Source of the DNA: Alphaproteobacteria bacterium
GTDB lineage: Bacteria > Pseudomonadota > Alphaproteobacteria > SMXP01
Direction: 5' to 3'
DNA length: 27,021 bases
NCBI GenBank assembly: GCA_028280675.1
Contig: JANQLI010000331.1
Span: 1-27,021 of the forward strand
Shown here: positions 1 through 7,056 of the stretch, one piece after another
Layout of the letters: each line of letters starts with the position of its first letter
How positions within the stretch are numbered: position 1 is the first letter of the stretch
Translations under genes and position numbers: made by a program
The notes under the pieces: model-generated
What the model was told of the DNA's origin: nothing
Databases searched by the model: none
What the model saw: only the letters and a program-made list of their open reading frames with translations

Positions 1-1
1 C

Positions 2-469
2 GCTAAGAGAAAAACAGTGAAGAAAAAAACCGCTAAACGCAAAACAGCGAAGCGGAAAACCGCAAAGCGTAAAGTAGCGAAGAAGAAGACCGCGAAGAGA
101 AAAACAGCTAAGCGCAAGACAGCTAAGCGCAAGACAGCTAAGCGCAAGACAGCTAAGCGCAAGACAGCAAAGCGGAAAACCGCAAAACGTAAAACAGCCA
201 AGCGCAAGACGGCGAAGCGGAAAACCGCAAAACGTAAAACAGCCAAGCGCAAAACAGCCAAGCGCAAGACGGCAAAGCGGAAAACCGCTAAACGCAAAAC
301 GGCCAAGCGCAAGACGGCAAAGCGGAAAACCGCTAAACGCAAAACGGCCAAGCGTAAGACGGCAAAGCGGAAAACCGCAAAACGTAAAACAGCCAAAAAG
401 AAAACGGCTAAGCGTAAGACAGCCAAGCGCAAAACCGCGAAGCGTAAAACAGCGCGGAAACGCAGATAA
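2..469 (+). CDS. Histone H1-like KRKTA pentapeptide-repeat protein, 5' end cut by window
   Basis: The frame is open from base 2, and the codons before the first candidate start (GTG at 17) already encode the same repeat (AKRKT). The GTG is therefore probably an internal valine and the true start lies outside the window. The visible part is 29 consecutive five-residue units, nearly all KRKTA with a few KKKTA and one KRKVA, ending in ARKRR. About 60% of residues are Lys or Arg and there is no acidic or aromatic residue. At DNA level this is an imperfect 15-bp tandem repeat with synonymous drift (aaa/aag, cgc/cgg/cgt, aca/acg/acc). The composition matches the tails of bacterial H1-like (Hc1/Hc2, AlgP-type) nucleoid proteins, so a DNA-compacting role is inferred. 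A terminator follows directly. No globular domain is visible, although one could lie upstream. Confidence 0.8.
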   Translation, partial: AKRKTVKKKTAKRKTAKRKTAKRKVAKKKTAKRKTAKRKTAKRKTAKRKTAKRKTAKRKTAKRKTAKRKTAKRKTAKRKTAKRKTAKRKTAKRKTAKRKTAKRKTAKRKTAKRKTAKRKTAKRKTAKRKTAKKKTAKRKTAKRKTAKRKTARKRR

Positions 470-485
470 ATACTCACATTGAGGA

Positions 486-520
486 AAAGCCCGCAATACA
501 AAGGTACTGCGGGCTTTCTT
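486..520 (+). terminator. Rho-independent terminator of the KRKTA protein gene
   Basis: A 10-bp perfect stem, AAAGCCCGCA (486-495) with TGCGGGCTTT (508-517), and a 12-nt loop, followed by CTT. It lies 17 bp after the stop of the KRKTA gene and ends only 8 bp before the ATG of the next gene, which therefore needs a promoter inside or upstream of the hairpin or depends on read-through. Confidence 0.85.
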
Positions 521-527
521 CGTTTGA

Positions 528-1262
528 ATGGTCAGTGCGACAAAACCCATTGAGCTCTATTTTTGGCCGACTCCCAATGGCCGAAAAATTTCCATTATGT
601 TGGAAGAATGCGGTCTGTCTTACGATGTAAAGCCCATTAATATTTGGGCAGGTGACCAATTCGCTCCAGACTTTCTCAAAATTTCCCCGAATAACCGCAT
701 GCCTGCGATCATTGATCCGGATGGTCCAGGGGGAAAGCCACTCTCGATTTTTGAATCGGGGGCGATACTGCAATATCTCGGACGCAAGACGAGGCGATTT
801 TATCCAACAGGCGAGCGCGCACGTGTGAAGGTCGATCAGTGGCTATTTTGGCAAATGGCGCACTTAGGACCGATGGCGGGGCAGGCCCATCATTTTCGGG
901 TCTATAAAAAGCCAAAAATCAAATATGGCGTTGAACGCTACACACGTGAAGTCAGCCGCCTTTATCGTGTTATGGATACACAACTCGCATCGCAAAACTT
1001 CCTCGCAGGCCGGTATTCCATTGCAGATATTGCGTGTTGGCCCTGGATTGCATCATGGGAAAACCAAGGACAGGTTTTAGAGGACTATCCACATCTCAAG
1101 GAATGGTTTGACCGCTTGTCGTCGCGTCCAGCCGTTCAACGCGGCATTGCGTTCGGACATGATTGGACACGCACTGCAAAAACCGCGTCAGACCGGAAGC
1201 AAGAGTGGCGCATTATGTTCGAACAAAAGCACTCCCCATCTACAAAATCCGATAAAAAATAA
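528..1262 (+). CDS. Glutathione S-transferase family protein, YfcG/YghU (Nu-class) type
   Basis: 244 residues. An N-terminal thioredoxin fold begins ELYFWPTPNGRK, in which Thr15 and Asn17 match the Thr/Asn pair that replaces the usual catalytic Tyr/Ser/Cys in YfcG-like enzymes. It continues with the conserved ISPNNRMPAI cis-proline segment and SIFESGAILQYL, which contains the glutathione-binding Glu-Ser. The C-terminal helical domain (about residues 98-225) is complete. Family members bind glutathione or glutathione disulfide in the cytoplasm and act as disulfide-bond reductases or peroxidases; the substrate here is unknown. The last 20 residues are polar and poorly conserved. The ATG at 528 gives the usual family N-terminus, but no clear Shine-Dalgarno is seen because the preceding terminator hairpin occupies that position. 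It appears monocistronic. Confidence 0.9.
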   Translation: MVSATKPIELYFWPTPNGRKISIMLEECGLSYDVKPINIWAGDQFAPDFLKISPNNRMPAIIDPDGPGGKPLSIFESGAILQYLGRKTRRFYPTGERARVKVDQWLFWQMAHLGPMAGQAHHFRVYKKPKIKYGVERYTREVSRLYRVMDTQLASQNFLAGRYSIADIACWPWIASWENQGQVLEDYPHLKEWFDRLSSRPAVQRGIAFGHDWTRTAKTASDRKQEWRIMFEQKHSPSTKSDKK

Positions 1263-1576
1263 GCCGCGCTGTCAAAAAAGTATGTATCCGCCTAATTTTT
1301 TTGAGATCTCTTGCCTGCGATGATCACCACACGATGTTGTCAGCAGGTACTGTGAACCGCAAAATCTGGTAGGGGCAAGGTCACGCATGCTTAGACTTTT
1401 AAGTCTTTCCTAACAATATCCTCTAACTCTTTATATTTACTAATAAAAACTGAATTTGCCATTAACGCAAAATTTATCACGTCTTGGAAAAATCCTGCCA
1501 ACAACATGAGCACATCATGTTTGGTTAGGGGTCTCAGAGCCTCGGGGTTGTTGAATGTGAGGGAGGACATGGCAAC
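1263..1576. other. 314-bp AT-rich intergenic region with palindrome and CtrA-like sites
   Basis: No gene is supported here. A perfect 6-bp inverted repeat AGACTT-TT-AAGTCT lies at 1393-1406. Two near-matches to the alphaproteobacterial CtrA consensus TTAA-N7-TTAA are visible: TTAA-N7-CTAAC at 1399-1414, overlapping the palindrome, and TTAA-N7-TTTA at 1461-1475. A Shine-Dalgarno, GGGAGGA at 1561-1567, precedes the Sel1 gene by 9 nt. The region presumably holds the promoter of that gene. The CtrA reading is weak because the motif is short and AT-rich. Confidence 0.3.
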
Positions 1577-1846
1577 ATGTCATATATGAATACCAATGTT
1601 GTGGAAGCGCACGCACAGGCCGAAGCAACGAAAACTGGGGATGCGCTCTACAATTTAGGACTGCTCTACTCCACGGGTCAGGGTGTTGAAATGGACTATG
1701 TGCAAGCACACAAATGGTTCAACCTTGCGGCCTTGCAAGGGAATGAAGCGGCACGCAGTTGGCGTAAAGAATTGTCGGAAGAAATGACAGCGGACGAAAT
1801 TGCTGCCGCACAACGTGAAGCGCGTGAGTGGCTGCAATCGCATTAA
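1577..1846 (+). CDS. Small Sel1-repeat (TPR-like) protein
   Basis: 89 residues containing one clear Sel1-like repeat (about 22-57): GDALYNLGLLYSTGQGV followed by DYVQAHKWFNLAALQGN. This fits the SLR pattern of paired helices with LGxxYxxGxGVxxDxxxAxxWxxxAAxxGN. A short acidic C-terminal helix ends in REWLQSH. SLR proteins are protein-protein interaction modules. Single-repeat versions of this size are common in alphaproteobacteria and their partners are mostly unknown. No signal peptide is seen, so it is probably cytoplasmic. The start at 1577 is supported by GGGAGGA 9 nt upstream; ATG 1586 is an in-frame alternative. Confidence 0.8.
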   Translation: MSYMNTNVVEAHAQAEATKTGDALYNLGLLYSTGQGVEMDYVQAHKWFNLAALQGNEAARSWRKELSEEMTADEIAAAQREAREWLQSH

Positions 1847-1940
1847 GGCCATTATATACATTTATATTGGTACGAAATGATTTAGGTCGATTCCGTGATC
1901 ACTTTCTTGTTCCTTTATTGATATTTGGCGACCCGCGCAC

Positions 1941-1967
1941 AAAAAAGCCCGCTCAATAGCGGGCTTT
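1941..1967 (-). terminator. Terminator of the PEP-CTERM gene, probably bidirectional
   Basis: A 10-bp perfect stem, AAAGCCCGCT (1944-1953) and AGCGGGCTTT (1958-1967), with a CAAT loop. On the minus strand the hairpin is followed by a T-run (A6 at 1941-1946 on plus), so it best serves the minus-strand PEP-CTERM gene ending at 1990. It can also stop read-through from the Sel1 gene. Confidence 0.85.
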
Positions 1968-1989
1968 GGTAATAGCTGTTTTTAAAACT

Positions 1990-2625
1990 TTATCTGCGGC
2001 GTCGTGCTGCGCCAATACCAATTAGCCCCAGACCAATCAAGCCCAGTGCCGCAGGTTCAGGCACCGCATTGACGAGCGAAACGGAGTCGATAAAACCGCC
2101 GAGCTCATTATCTCTGCCAAACGCCGTGAACGTCAGGTCATAAGAACCCGCACTGTCTGTGGAAAATGTCGTTGTTTGTTTGGTCCAGACACCAAATGGT
2201 AGCGCTGGATAATCAGACGAAATCAAATGTAGTTTGTCGAGCCACACACTAATGCCATTCTCACCTTCGATACGGACACGCGGCTGATAATAATAGGTGA
2301 GGATATAATCACCTTCCTCCAGAAAAACGGACTGCGTCATTGAGCTATTGTTGGGCGCGTTGCCGCCAACGCCACCGCGTGAAGAATCACTGTCCAGCTC
2401 AACATATTGATTACCGTCGTGAGCGTTCACCACAACGCCACTGGTTTGGATCTCAATACCTTGGCCCGCAGTTGCCGTCCATCCCGGCATGGATTGATAG
2501 ACTTGCCAATCGCTGGTGTTCACGGGATTCTCGAAACTGCCATTAATGATCAAATTCGCATATGCAGCGTTCGCGCCAAAAAGAATACTCGCGGCGACAA
2601 GACTGCTTGATAAAAACTTAGTCAT
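1990..2625 (-). CDS. PEP-CTERM sorting-domain secreted protein
   Basis: 211 residues. The N-terminal Sec signal peptide (about 1-23) is cleaved after ANAAYA, and the mature protein starts NLIINGSFENP, an opening typical of beta-sandwich, carbohydrate-binding-like PEP-CTERM proteins (DUF642-like). The body is Gly/Ser/Thr-rich with beta-type alternation. The C-terminus is a textbook PEP-CTERM tail: VPEPAAL, a glycine-rich hydrophobic helix, and a terminal basic ARRRR cluster (about 188-211). In known systems an exosortase (XrtA type) recognises PEP and the protein goes to the cell surface or exopolysaccharide matrix. No exosortase gene lies in this window. The gene stands alone between its own terminator and a sigma-54 promoter. 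The exact ligand is unknown. Confidence 0.9.
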   Translation of the reverse strand: MTKFLSSSLVAASILFGANAAYANLIINGSFENPVNTSDWQVYQSMPGWTATAGQGIEIQTSGVVVNAHDGNQYVELDSDSSRGGVGGNAPNNSSMTQSVFLEEGDYILTYYYQPRVRIEGENGISVWLDKLHLISSDYPALPFGVWTKQTTTFSTDSAGSYDLTFTAFGRDNELGGFIDSVSLVNAVPEPAALGLIGLGLIGIGAARRRR

Positions 2626-2668
2626 ACTGATCTGCCTTGGTACACATTCATATATTTATGCTGATTTG

Positions 2669-2684
2669 TGCAAAGGCTATGCCA
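2669..2684 (-). promoter_or_regulatory. Sigma-54 (RpoN) -24/-12 promoter for the PEP-CTERM gene
   Basis: On the minus strand the sequence TGGCATAGCCTTTGCA matches the consensus TGGCAC-N5-TTGCW with one mismatch. The invariant GG and GC dinucleotides are exactly 12 bp apart. The -12 element lies 44 bp upstream of the ATG, predicting a 5' leader of about 30 nt. PEP-CTERM/exosortase loci in other bacteria are often linked to the PrsK/PrsR two-component system, whose regulator is of the sigma-54-activator type, which makes the match biologically sensible. Confidence 0.7.
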
Positions 2685-2767
2685 GGCGCATAATGATATT
2701 TGAATCAAAGGCTTATAAATTAACCAAAACTGGTGTGGGAACACTTTGTAAGCGATGCTGACATATC

Positions 2768-4276
2768 CTATGGCATTAACATCCCGCGGAGCAGAAAGAA
2801 GAACAGGGCGCCTAACAAAGCTGCGCAAGGTACAGTGACAATCCATGCGGCTACGATTGTGAGGAAGTAATTTCGGCGTACTAGTTTACGCCTCGTTGCT
2901 TTTTTCTGATCTTTCTGACTGTGTTTACTGAGAGCGTCGAGCGTATGATGTTCTTCCTTCTTCCCTTTATTTTCAGTGTGTGATGCGGGACTACGGTTGC
3001 TTAAATATTCACGTAAAAACCCGACTCCAAATATACCCCCAATGGCAACATGTGTGGAACTCACGGGTAACCCCATGGCGGAGGCGATTATCACGGTCGT
3101 CGCTGCTGAGAGTGCGACTGCATAAGCGCGAATGATGTTGAGTTTCGTGATACGCTTGCCCACGGCTTGCATCAAATTTGCACCGAAGAGGTAGATTCCA
3201 ATAGCAATCCCTAATCCTCCGATAACCAATATCCAAAGCGGTGCATCAGCTTTGGTCAAAATATTACCGGATTGTACGGCTGAGATCACACCTGCGAGAG
3301 GGCCCACTGCGTTAGATACGTCATTTGCGCCATGCGCGAAGGCGAGGAGGGCCGTTGCGCAGATCAGAGGAATTTTAAAGAGCTGAGCTATATCACTGCG
3401 CTTATTTGTGATTTTGAGAGAAGCTGAATTAATCATCGGTTTGAGAATGCTCAAGGCGCCAACAAAGACGATAATTGCTTGGATCGCCAGAAATGTGCTG
3501 TCTACTTTGTAAATACGCTTCAATCCTTTCATCACCAAGTAAACGCTAAAGATTGATGCCATTAATGCCACAAGGATGGGCACCCAACGGCGTGCGGCAC
3601 TGATCATATCTTTGCGATAGAGAATGAGGACCTTGATCGCATACAGAATGAGGGCAGCGAGTACACCGCCCATAAGCGGTGAGATGACCCAACTCGCAGC
3701 AATGCGGGCCATAACAGGCCAATTGAGCGCAACAAAGCCTGCAGCGGCAATACCTGCACCTGCAACGCCTCCCACGATTGAGTGCGTCGTTGACACTGGT
3801 GCGCCAAGATAGGTTGCAATATTCACCCAGAAAGAAGCGGCCAGGAGGGCAGCGATCATTGCCCAAATGAAGATGGTGGGATCTTCGATCACTGAAATGT
3901 CGATGATGCCTTTAGAGACTGTTGAGACAACATCTCCGCCTGCGATGGCTGCCCCGATTAAATTAAACACCGCAGCGATGAGCAGTGCTTGGATGATTGT
4001 GAGCGTGCGTGAGCCCACAGCCGGGCCCATCGTATTCGCGACATCATTCGCACCAATATTCATAGCCATATATGTGCCAATCAGAGTTGCGACGATGACC
4101 CAATAAGACCCGCCAACAGGAATGATATCCGTTATCGTCAAACCCAGAACCACAATCATAAAAATTGCAGCGTAGCTGAGCTTCTGGAGACGAACCTGAT
4201 TGTTTTGATGTGCAGAGTGGAGTGTGTTGGCGCTTTTTAAGTCTTTATCGAGGGTGGTTTTGGCAGGTGCCGTCAT
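2768..4276 (-). CDS. pit: Inorganic phosphate transporter, PiT family
   Basis: 502 residues from the preferred start. An integral inner-membrane protein with about ten or more hydrophobic helices, and both halves of the inverted PiT duplication show the signature: GANDVANTMGPAVGS near residue 75 and FAHGANDVSNAVGP near residue 315. PiT proteins import phosphate (or metal-phosphate) driven by the proton or sodium gradient. A charged loop with several His/Lys residues lies near residues 420-450. The frame is open 70 codons further to an ATG at 4486, but that extension is unlike the family. The Pho box lies inside it, and ATG 4276 has a GGAG 8 nt upstream, so 4276 is chosen. No partner gene such as a PhoU-like pit accessory protein is adjacent. 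Confidence 0.92.
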   Translation of the reverse strand: MTAPAKTTLDKDLKSANTLHSAHQNNQVRLQKLSYAAIFMIVVLGLTITDIIPVGGSYWVIVATLIGTYMAMNIGANDVANTMGPAVGSRTLTIIQALLIAAVFNLIGAAIAGGDVVSTVSKGIIDISVIEDPTIFIWAMIAALLAASFWVNIATYLGAPVSTTHSIVGGVAGAGIAAAGFVALNWPVMARIAASWVISPLMGGVLAALILYAIKVLILYRKDMISAARRWVPILVALMASIFSVYLVMKGLKRIYKVDSTFLAIQAIIVFVGALSILKPMINSASLKITNKRSDIAQLFKIPLICATALLAFAHGANDVSNAVGPLAGVISAVQSGNILTKADAPLWILVIGGLGIAIGIYLFGANLMQAVGKRITKLNIIRAYAVALSAATTVIIASAMGLPVSSTHVAIGGIFGVGFLREYLSNRSPASHTENKGKKEEHHTLDALSKHSQKDQKKATRRKLVRRNYFLTIVAAWIVTVPCAALLGALFFFLLRGMLMP

Positions 4277-4342
4277 AAGTGATCTCCACATATGCGTCGG
4301 ACGGCCGTCTTCTATGGTTTTTTGAATGCCGCATCCGCTTTG

Positions 4343-4371
4343 ATGACAGTAATATGACAAATTTATGACAG
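4343..4371 (-). promoter_or_regulatory. Pho box: three PhoB half-sites at 11-bp spacing
   Basis: On the minus strand CTGTCAT, TTGTCAT and CTGTCAT begin exactly 11 bp apart (plus-strand copies at 4343-4349, 4354-4360 and 4365-4371) with AT-rich 4-bp spacers. This is the classic tandem PhoB-binding pattern, two copies making one Pho box and the third extending it. It lies 67 bp upstream of the chosen pit start. PhoB may activate here, or repress as described for pit in Sinorhizobium; the sequence alone does not decide. Confidence 0.85.
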
Positions 4372-4540
4372 CGAATCCGGGCTCTGTGAAGCTGGATTTT
4401 TGGGAAACAGAAGCGCCAAAACGCTTAGCGCACTCAGTGCTCACTAGGTGTGATCTTGCAGTACAGAGTTGAGAACTTGTGTGCATTGAACCCGTAGAAT
4501 TAGATCAATGAATGTCGGCGCGGTTCGGAAAATCTGGCGG

Positions 4541-4555
4541 ATGGCGGAGAGGAAG
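4541..4555. repeat. Left attachment site (orphan tRNA-Ser 3' end)
   Basis: ATGGCGGAGAGGAAG, identical to 13829-13843. It corresponds to CCA, discriminator G73, the 3' acceptor strand and the start of the T-arm of tRNA-Ser, but no tRNA body follows. The sequence at 4487-4540 is then the original chromosomal sequence downstream of the tRNA. Confidence 0.9.
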
Positions 4556-4570
4556 TCCTTGTTTTTATGA

Positions 4571-4666
4571 TTTCATACCGTATCATTCAGTTTCAAAAAT
4601 GGAACTAAGCCCTTTTACTGGAAGGTTTTTATTGCATCACCAAATTTCATGTCGTATCACTCAATT
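4571..4666. repeat. Pair of 22-bp direct repeats between att site and integrase gene
   Basis: Copies at 4571-4592 and 4645-4666 match at 18 of 22 positions, with shared core TTTCAT-NN-CGTATCA-N-TCA-N-TT and start-to-start spacing of 74 bp. A looser third copy (10 of 13) lies at 4634-4646. Between an att site and an integrase gene, such repeats are usually integrase arm-type or excisionase binding sites. Regulation of the int promoter is the alternative. Confidence 0.55.
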
Positions 4667-4706
4667 GCACTTTTGATGATGGGTATTTTGAGGGGTCTGT
4701 GAAGAC

Positions 4707-5945
4707 ATGCCAAAACGTTCCTCCGCACTTACAGCGTTGGCAGTGAAGAATTTGGAAAAGCCCGGTTTCCATCGCGTGGGTGGAGTACCGGGGCTTGGCT
4801 TACAGGTTAAGCAGTCAGGCGCGCGTTCTTGGATTTTAAAAGCGACAGTGGACGGTAGGCGACCTGAAATTGGTCTAGGACCGTTTCCAGAGGTTTCGCT
4901 TGCTCAGGCGCGTGATAAAGCCCGCGAATTACGTGAGAAGATAAGGCAGGGCATCGATCCATTAGAAGAAGCACGCAAGGCGCGAAAGACCCGGATAGCT
5001 GCTCACGAAGCCGCTATGGCATTTGTAGACGCCGCAGAAGCCTATATCTCGGCGCATGAGGCTGGCTGGCGTAATGCAAAACATCGACAGCAGTGGCGTA
5101 ATTCATTAGCGAGCTATGCCTATCCCGTTATCGGGAAAATGGATGTTGCAGATATCGAATTACCACATGTTCTAAAAATCCTTGAGCCTATCTGGTTAGA
5201 AAAAACGGAGACGGCAAGCCGTCTCAGAGGGCGAATTGAATCGATTCTGGATTGGGCAGCGGTCCGGGGGCATCGCAAGGGTGAAAATCCAGCAAGGTGG
5301 AAGGGCCACCTCGAAAATGTTTTGCCAAGGCCGAGTAAAGTCAAGAAACCAAAACACCACCGCGCATTAGCTATTGATGACGCGCCTGCCTTTATGGAGC
5401 AATTGCGAAAAGCAGATGGCATGGGTTCACGTGCCTTAGAATTCGCAATTTTGACGGCTGTAAGGTCCAATGAGGCGCGCGGGGCTACATGGGATGAAAT
5501 CGACGTCAAGAAGGCGCTTTGGACGGTTCCGGGAGAGCGAATGAAGGCTGGCCGGGAGCATCGTGTGCCACTTTCTCAGGCCGCGATTGATCTACTCTCG
5601 AACCTTCCAAGAATTGCTGGCACGGATTTGCTTTTCCCATCGTCAGTCAATGGACCGCTGTCCGATGCGACTCTTGGGGCCACGGTTAAGCGATTAGGGG
5701 CGGATGCGACCGCTCACGGTTTTCGGAGCACGTTTAGGGATTGGGCGGCAGAGCGAACCGCATACCCGCATGAGGTGGCAGAAATGGCGCTAGCTCATGT
5801 CATTCGGAATCAAGCAGAGGCGGCATATAGGCGGGGCGACCTGTTAGAGAAACGGTGGCGCATGATGAATGACTGGGCCAGTTTCCTAGCGGACAATACA
5901 AGAACTAGCGATGTGATCCCCCTGCGCATGGGGAATCAGAAGTGA
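4707..5945 (+). CDS. int: Tyrosine-type site-specific integrase, P4-like with DUF4102 arm-binding domain
   Basis: 412 residues. The N-terminal arm-DNA-binding domain (about 1-90: LTALAVKNLEKPG, GLGLQVKQSGARSWI, IGLGPFPEVSLAQARDKA) is typical of DUF4102 integrases. A SAM-like core-binding domain spans about 100-215 and the catalytic domain 220-390. The active-site set is complete: Arg253 (TAVRSNEARG), Lys280, His337 and Arg340 (HGFRSTF), His364 and nucleophile Tyr374. It catalyses integration and excision between the element and the 3' end of tRNA-Ser. It starts 152 bp inside the left repeat and reads inward. The ATG at 4707 fits the family N-terminus, with a weak GAGGGG about 11 nt upstream. 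The stop overlaps the next gene's GTG (GTGA). Confidence 0.95.
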   Translation: MPKRSSALTALAVKNLEKPGFHRVGGVPGLGLQVKQSGARSWILKATVDGRRPEIGLGPFPEVSLAQARDKARELREKIRQGIDPLEEARKARKTRIAAHEAAMAFVDAAEAYISAHEAGWRNAKHRQQWRNSLASYAYPVIGKMDVADIELPHVLKILEPIWLEKTETASRLRGRIESILDWAAVRGHRKGENPARWKGHLENVLPRPSKVKKPKHHRALAIDDAPAFMEQLRKADGMGSRALEFAILTAVRSNEARGATWDEIDVKKALWTVPGERMKAGREHRVPLSQAAIDLLSNLPRIAGTDLLFPSSVNGPLSDATLGATVKRLGADATAHGFRSTFRDWAAERTAYPHEVAEMALAHVIRNQAEAAYRRGDLLEKRWRMMNDWASFLADNTRTSDVIPLRMGNQK

Positions 5946-6637
5946 GCAGTGAAATCTCGTATTACGTTGAGATTTTAAATAACGAAGGGCCTATTAAGGC
6001 TCTTTCGTATGCCTTTAGCGTCAATTTTAATGCTGCGCGTGCCGTCCTGCATGAAGAAGGCACAGCTACTTTTGAGGAGCTGGATTTCTCAGAACTCCCA
6101 ATTGAACTCACCTATAAAGACGCTGAGTTTGTAATCCTAAAACTTCCTGATCTGGTAAAGGAATTGCGAGAGAGGGAATTAACTAGCAAGGCGAGTGACG
6201 CATTGGACGTCATCGCAGCCATATTTTATTTGTTTCAAGCACTGGAGCAGGAGCCGGAATGGGAAGAAACAGATAGCCTTGGTATTTCACAGCATTTTGC
6301 CAAAGGCGTGCTTTTAGGGGGCGCGCTCTTTAGTAGTGCGGCCAAAATGGGGAATCATGACCAACTCTTAGCTCAAGCAGAATATTTTAAGGCAGAACAA
6401 AAAGAAAGAGACAGACAGCGAATTGCTAAAAAAGTTGAATCTCAAACGGAATGGGAAGTACCAGCCGTCGAAATCGCGATAAAGTTACGTCAGGCTAAAC
6501 CATCAATACCAAACAGCCTTATGGCTGATATAATCAAGAAACGCTTAAATCTCAAACTTAGTACAGATCATATTTCACGGCAAATACCTCGATGGGTAAT
6601 AGAGAACGGCGTTCCTGCAAAGCGACCGCGTAAATAA
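5942..6637 (+). CDS. Unrecognised 231-aa protein translationally coupled to the integrase
   Basis: Starts with GTG in a GTGA overlap with the int stop, so it is co-translated with the integrase. I do not recognise a family. Visible parts: an acidic N-terminal half with helical segments; a more hydrophobic stretch around residues 85-135 that includes AKGVLLGGALFSSAAKMG, not long enough for a convincing membrane helix; a highly charged helix around 145-165 (EYFKAEQKERDRQRIAKKVE), probably coiled coil; and a basic C-terminal region (180-231) with a possible helix-turn-helix ending in KRPRK. A DNA-binding or excision-accessory role would fit the position, but this is a guess from context only. 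No terminator is evident in the 125 bp that follow. Confidence 0.75.
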   Translation: MSSEISYYVEILNNEGPIKALSYAFSVNFNAARAVLHEEGTATFEELDFSELPIELTYKDAEFVILKLPDLVKELRERELTSKASDALDVIAAIFYLFQALEQEPEWEETDSLGISQHFAKGVLLGGALFSSAAKMGNHDQLLAQAEYFKAEQKERDRQRIAKKVESQTEWEVPAVEIAIKLRQAKPSIPNSLMADIIKKRLNLKLSTDHISRQIPRWVIENGVPAKRPRK

Positions 6638-6762
6638 TTTGTGTATTTGTTATAAACCCACAAGAATTCGTACCCCACACATCTTTCAAATACCTACCTG
6701 TTCAGCAACACTCCTGACATTGAATGACCTCAGTTAATATTCGATGAGACAGGAGTCGTGTA

Positions 6763-6972
6763 ATGAAAAAGCTCTCGAATGCTTCAAAATTCGCAATCAA
6801 AAATTTTGATGATTTACCTCGCTCGGCGCAGGTGCGCATTGATGTAGTCGCTCAATTGAAAGGCGTGTCGGTTCCAACAATTTGGCGGCGCGTCAGAGAG
6901 GGTAATTTTCCCCCTCCGCGTAAAGAAGGCAACGCAAGTACTTGGACCGTGGGGCAAGTGCGCGATTCCTAA
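6763..6972 (+). CDS. AlpA-like helix-turn-helix regulator
   Basis: 69 residues. The core RIDVVAQLKGVSVPTIWRRVREGNFPPPRKEGNA, followed by WTVGQVRDS, fits the AlpA/excisionase-like winged-HTH family (recognition helix around STIWRRV, then the typical xFPxP turn). Such proteins in P4-like and PICI elements activate or repress the element's own genes and sometimes act as excisionase. AGGAG at 6751-6755 lies 7 nt before the ATG, so the start is well supported. A strong hairpin follows the stop. It is the only obvious regulator of the element apart from the 106-aa HTH protein, because no CI-type repressor is seen. Confidence 0.82.
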   Translation: MKKLSNASKFAIKNFDDLPRSAQVRIDVVAQLKGVSVPTIWRRVREGNFPPPRKEGNASTWTVGQVRDS

Positions 6973-6986
6973 TTCATGAAGAAAAT

Positions 6987-7020
6987 GCCGCTCTCACTAT
7001 TTGATCCCAGTGAGAGCGGC
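6987..7020 (+). terminator. 12-bp perfect hairpin between alpA-like gene and primase gene
   Basis: GCCGCTCTCACT (6987-6998) pairs with AGTGAGAGCGGC (7009-7020) around a 10-nt loop. The following sequence is GT-rich (GTTGTGTGTTCTGTT) rather than a clean U-tract. It probably terminates or attenuates alpA transcription before the primase gene, which starts 37 bp later. It could instead be a processing site or a replication-origin hairpin. Confidence 0.6.
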
Positions 7021-7056
7021 GTTGTGTGTTCTGTTCCTTAAGCCGAGGAAAGCCAC

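Noticed and set aside
2..469. CRISPR-like regular repeats
   Set aside because: The 15-bp repeats are contiguous, in frame and encode a pentapeptide; there are no spacers.
4277..4486. 70-codon N-terminal extension of the phosphate transporter
   Set aside because: It contains the Pho box, is unlike PiT proteins, and ATG 4276 has a good Shine-Dalgarno.
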